From: DASSZN01 sp035702805
GTDB lineage: Bacteria; Chloroflexota; Chloroflexia; Thermomicrobiales; Thermomicrobiaceae
Reading direction: 5' to 3'
Assembly: GCA_035702805.1 (NCBI GenBank)
Contig: DASSZN010000157.1
Span: 1 to 31,860 of the forward strand
DNA length: 31,860 nt
Translations under genes and position numbers: made by a program
Shown here: piece by piece, positions 29,697 through 31,860 of the stretch
Layout: each line of letters begins with the position of its first letter
How positions within the stretch are numbered: position 1 is the first letter of the stretch
The notes under the pieces: model-generated
What the model saw: only the letters and a program-made list of their open reading frames with translations
Told to the model about the DNA's origin: nothing
Database searches by the model: none

Positions 29697-30749
29697 GTGA
29701 ACGTGAAGAAGATCATCTCCCGAGTACTGAACCCGCATGTGCTTATCCCGGCCGTCATCGCGATTGGCCTCCTCAGCGCCGTACTCGCGATCGGGAATCC
29801 GGGCAAAGTGTGGGCGCTGATGCTGCGCGCCGGCTGGCCGACGCTCGTGGTCGTCGCCGCCATCACGCTACCCTACCTGGCCGCGCGCGGCCTCGTCTGG
29901 CACCAACTCCTCGATCAGCAGGAGGCCAGCGTTCCCCTCGACGTTTACCTCGTGGCCTTCGCCGCCGGTGAGTTCGCCAAGGACCTGCCGGGCGGCGCCT
30001 ACGTTGAGGACTACCTGCTGAGCCGCGCCAGCGTTCCGGTCGCCAAGTCGGTGACCGCGACGACGGCGCTCTCCGCGCTCGAGGCGATCCTCGCGCTCCC
30101 GGTGGTCCTCGTGCTCGGCGTACCGGGCTGGAGTTGGCTGCGGCTCTCCCTCGGGTTGATCCTGGCCACCTACGTGGTCGTGATCGCCATTCTCTGGTTC
30201 GTCACCAACCCGCACGGGGCCGAACCTCGCCTGACGCTGCCGAAAATGCTCCGGCCGATGATGGACGGGGTTCGCGACTTCATGGACGAGGCCGCGCACC
30301 TGGTCTGCTGGCGGACGCTCCGCGAGAACCTGCTGCCGACGATTCTCTACTGTGGAGTCGTGCTGGGCGACATCTACCTGATCGGGCACGCCATCGGGGC
30401 GCCACACATCAACGTGGACGAGGCGGCGGTCGTGTTCGGATTCATCACGCTGAGCCAGGTCCTGCTGCCCATCCCGACAAGCCTGGGTGTCACGGAAGCC
30501 AGCGGCGCCGGGGCCCTGGTCGCCTTCGGCGCCTCACCGGCCCTGGCCGTGGCGGTGCTGCTTCTGCTGCGCGTGCTCCTGACCGGCACCACCATGATCA
30601 TCACCGGAGCGATCATGCTCCTCCTCTGGCGCCGGGTACAGCCGGAGTTGCCACCTCCGTCGCTGGCGTCCGAAGGCTCGCATGGCGACTCGGGTGGCCG
30701 TCCTGCCGTGTCCACGCGCACCTCGAACGGGAGCCAACTCGAAACGTGA
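29697..30749 (+). CDS. Flippase-like integral membrane protein (UPF0104/YbhN-type, MprF-TM superfamily)
   Basis: A 350-residue membrane protein with about eight hydrophobic helices, the first at about residues 15-32 (LIPAVIAIGLLSAVLAIG). The family pattern is LPYLAARGLVWHQLLDQ, a loop with AGEFAKDLPGGAYVEDYLL corresponding to the conserved P-G-G region, and later LLPIPTSLGVTEASGAGAL. The family is related to the transmembrane half of lysylphosphatidylglycerol synthase and is thought to flip lipids or lipid-linked sugars. The polar C-terminal tail (about 315-350) is probably disordered and cytoplasmic. The GTG at 29697 (VNVKKIISR) is the preferred start; GTG at 29640 is possible. Its TGA overlaps the GTG of the next glycosyltransferase (GTGA), linking the two. 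Confidence 0.83.
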   Translation: MNVKKIISRVLNPHVLIPAVIAIGLLSAVLAIGNPGKVWALMLRAGWPTLVVVAAITLPYLAARGLVWHQLLDQQEASVPLDVYLVAFAAGEFAKDLPGGAYVEDYLLSRASVPVAKSVTATTALSALEAILALPVVLVLGVPGWSWLRLSLGLILATYVVVIAILWFVTNPHGAEPRLTLPKMLRPMMDGVRDFMDEAAHLVCWRTLRENLLPTILYCGVVLGDIYLIGHAIGAPHINVDEAAVVFGFITLSQVLLPIPTSLGVTEASGAGALVAFGASPALAVAVLLLLRVLLTGTTMIITGAIMLLLWRRVQPELPPPSLASEGSHGDSGGRPAVSTRTSNGSQLET

Positions 30750-31860
30750 ACATCTTGATCGGTACAGAGACCTTCAGCCCCGACATCAACGGCGCGGCGC
30801 GGTTCACGCAGCGTCTCGTCTGGGGACTGCGCCGCGCCGGCCACCAGGTCACGGTCGTGGCGCCGGCAAAGCGGCTCGGAAGCAGCCGGAACGTGCAGCG
30901 CGACCCGGCATTCTACGGGGTACCATCGCTCCCGATACCCGGGTATGCGCCGTACCGGATGAGCGTCTCGGTGCTTGCCCGCGGCTACGCGGATCGCGTC
31001 GTCGCGAAGGTCCAGCCCGACGTGATCCACATCCAGAACCACTTCGGCACCGGGCGTTCGCTGGCGGCAATCGCCCGCCAGCGCCGCATCCCGCTCGTGG
31101 CGACGAACCACTTCGTGCCGGAGAATTTCGCCGGGCACATCCACCTGCCGGCGCCACTCAAGCGACGCGCCATCGATTGGGAGTGGAACGACGTCGCCCA
31201 CGTGCTGAACCGGGCCGCCGTCGTGACCGCCCCGACGCGTGTCGCGGCCAGCCTCCTGCGCTCGCACGGACTCCGAACTGAACTCCGCGTGATCTCCGGC
31301 GGTATCGACCTCTCCGAGTTCGGCGGGGAGGACAACGTGTCTCGCCCGCCGCGGCCGGATTCCGACGCGCGGACGTGCTTGTTCGTGGGACGGCTGGAGC
31401 CGGAGAAGCACGTGGACGAGCTGATCCGGGCGCTCCCGCTGGCGAGGACGCGGCTCGACCTGCGGCTCGTCGTCGTCGGTGACGGAACGCTGCTCGACGA
31501 GCTCCGCAATCTCGCCCGCGAGCAGGATGTCGAGCCGTACGTCACGTTCGCCGGGTTCGTCAGCGACGGGGCGCTACGGCAGCACTACCAGCAATGCGAT
31601 GTGTTCTGCATGCCGGGCACGGCTGAGCTGCAATGCCTGGCGGCCCTCGAGGCGATGGCGACTGGCCGGCCGGTCGTGGCGGCCGACGCACTGGCGCTAC
31701 CCGAGCTCATCGAACCGGGCACGAACGGGTACATCTACCATCCCGGAGACGTCGCGGAACTCGCGGAGCGCCTGGTCGACTGTCTGGCCGACCCCGACGA
31801 GACGGCCAGGTTGGGCCAGAACAGCCACGAGACGGCGGCTCGCCATGCCTTCGAGCGTAC
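30746..31860 (+). CDS. Family 4 glycosyltransferase (diacylglycerol glucosyltransferase-like), 3' end cut by window edge
   Basis: An open frame from GTG 30746 to the right edge, at least 371 residues. The start NILIGTETFSPDINGAARF is the acceptor-binding N-domain of the GT-B fold, where the loop 'TFSPDINGAA' is typical. LRRAGHQVTVVAPAK and DVIHIQNHFGTGRSLAAIA follow. The C-domain has CLFVGRLEPEKHVDEL, VVVGDGTLLDELRNLA, and the E-x7-E donor motif in TAELQCLAALEAMATGRPVV. The pattern fits GT4 enzymes that glycosylate lipids (alpha-monoglucosyldiacylglycerol synthase or phosphatidylinositol mannosyltransferase type). It is translationally coupled to the flippase-like membrane protein, so glycolipid synthesis and translocation is a reasonable inference. 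The last residues are missing. Confidence 0.88.
   Translation, partial: MNILIGTETFSPDINGAARFTQRLVWGLRRAGHQVTVVAPAKRLGSSRNVQRDPAFYGVPSLPIPGYAPYRMSVSVLARGYADRVVAKVQPDVIHIQNHFGTGRSLAAIARQRRIPLVATNHFVPENFAGHIHLPAPLKRRAIDWEWNDVAHVLNRAAVVTAPTRVAASLLRSHGLRTELRVISGGIDLSEFGGEDNVSRPPRPDSDARTCLFVGRLEPEKHVDELIRALPLARTRLDLRLVVVGDGTLLDELRNLAREQDVEPYVTFAGFVSDGALRQHYQQCDVFCMPGTAELQCLAALEAMATGRPVVAADALALPELIEPGTNGYIYHPGDVAELAERLVDCLADPDETARLGQNSHETAARHAFER

Overview
The window is about 32 kb of high-GC bacterial chromosome, nearly fully coding, with strong G/C preference at third codon positions. The gene content is mostly housekeeping: dnaJ, mnmG, gatB, nfo, glutamate and isocitrate dehydrogenases. The mix of a CIRCE heat-shock operator, paired TrkA proteins, a luciferase-like F420-type oxidoreductase and a formate-dehydrogenase-like NuoG suggests a member of the Chloroflexota, perhaps the Thermomicrobia/Sphaerobacter group. 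That placement is inference from gene content; no 16S or database search was possible. I see no insertion sequences, prophage, CRISPR arrays, tRNAs or rRNAs.

Layout. 1-4349 (minus): a truncated polytopic membrane glycosyltransferase-like gene, dnaJ under a CIRCE element, and a translationally coupled pair of a DraG-type ADP-ribosylglycohydrolase and a HAD phosphatase. 4417-7663 (plus): a small unknown protein, a dihydrodipicolinate-reductase-fold dehydrogenase, a NYN-domain putative RNase and an M20 peptidase, closely spaced as an operon. 7736-8653 (minus): an unknown membrane-anchored helical protein. 9029-13484 (plus): mnmG and a metallophosphoesterase, then a UspA protein overlapping a TrkA N-domain-only protein, followed by a full TrkA protein. 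13573-17846 (minus): glutamate dehydrogenase, gatB and a coiled-coil M23 peptidase. 18256-22734 (plus): a large NuoG/formate-dehydrogenase-like iron-sulfur protein with a NuoI-like partner, then an aldehyde dehydrogenase. 22840-25210 (minus): endonuclease IV with a palindrome-flanked promoter, a Spx/ArsC-like thioredoxin-fold protein with an in-frame TGA, and a luciferase-like oxidoreductase. 25377-31860: rmlD, a family 2 glycosyltransferase, an alpha/beta hydrolase, isocitrate dehydrogenase (minus), a flippase-like membrane protein and a truncated family 4 glycosyltransferase. The sugar genes are consistent with cell-envelope glycan or glycolipid synthesis.

The most striking observation is the Spx/ArsC-like gene at 23845-24195. 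Its reading frame is continuous apart from one TGA, and that codon sits exactly where the first redox cysteine of the C-x-x-C motif belongs, giving U-T-S-C. This is best read as a selenoprotein, which ordinary gene callers would truncate to a 62-residue fragment or miss. The second is the NuoG-like protein, which resembles formate dehydrogenase along its length but appears to have lost the Mo-ligand Cys/Sec and the neighbouring His.

Most convergent and end-of-operon junctions carry long G+C hairpins, and several starts have recognisable -35/-10 boxes, which are listed.
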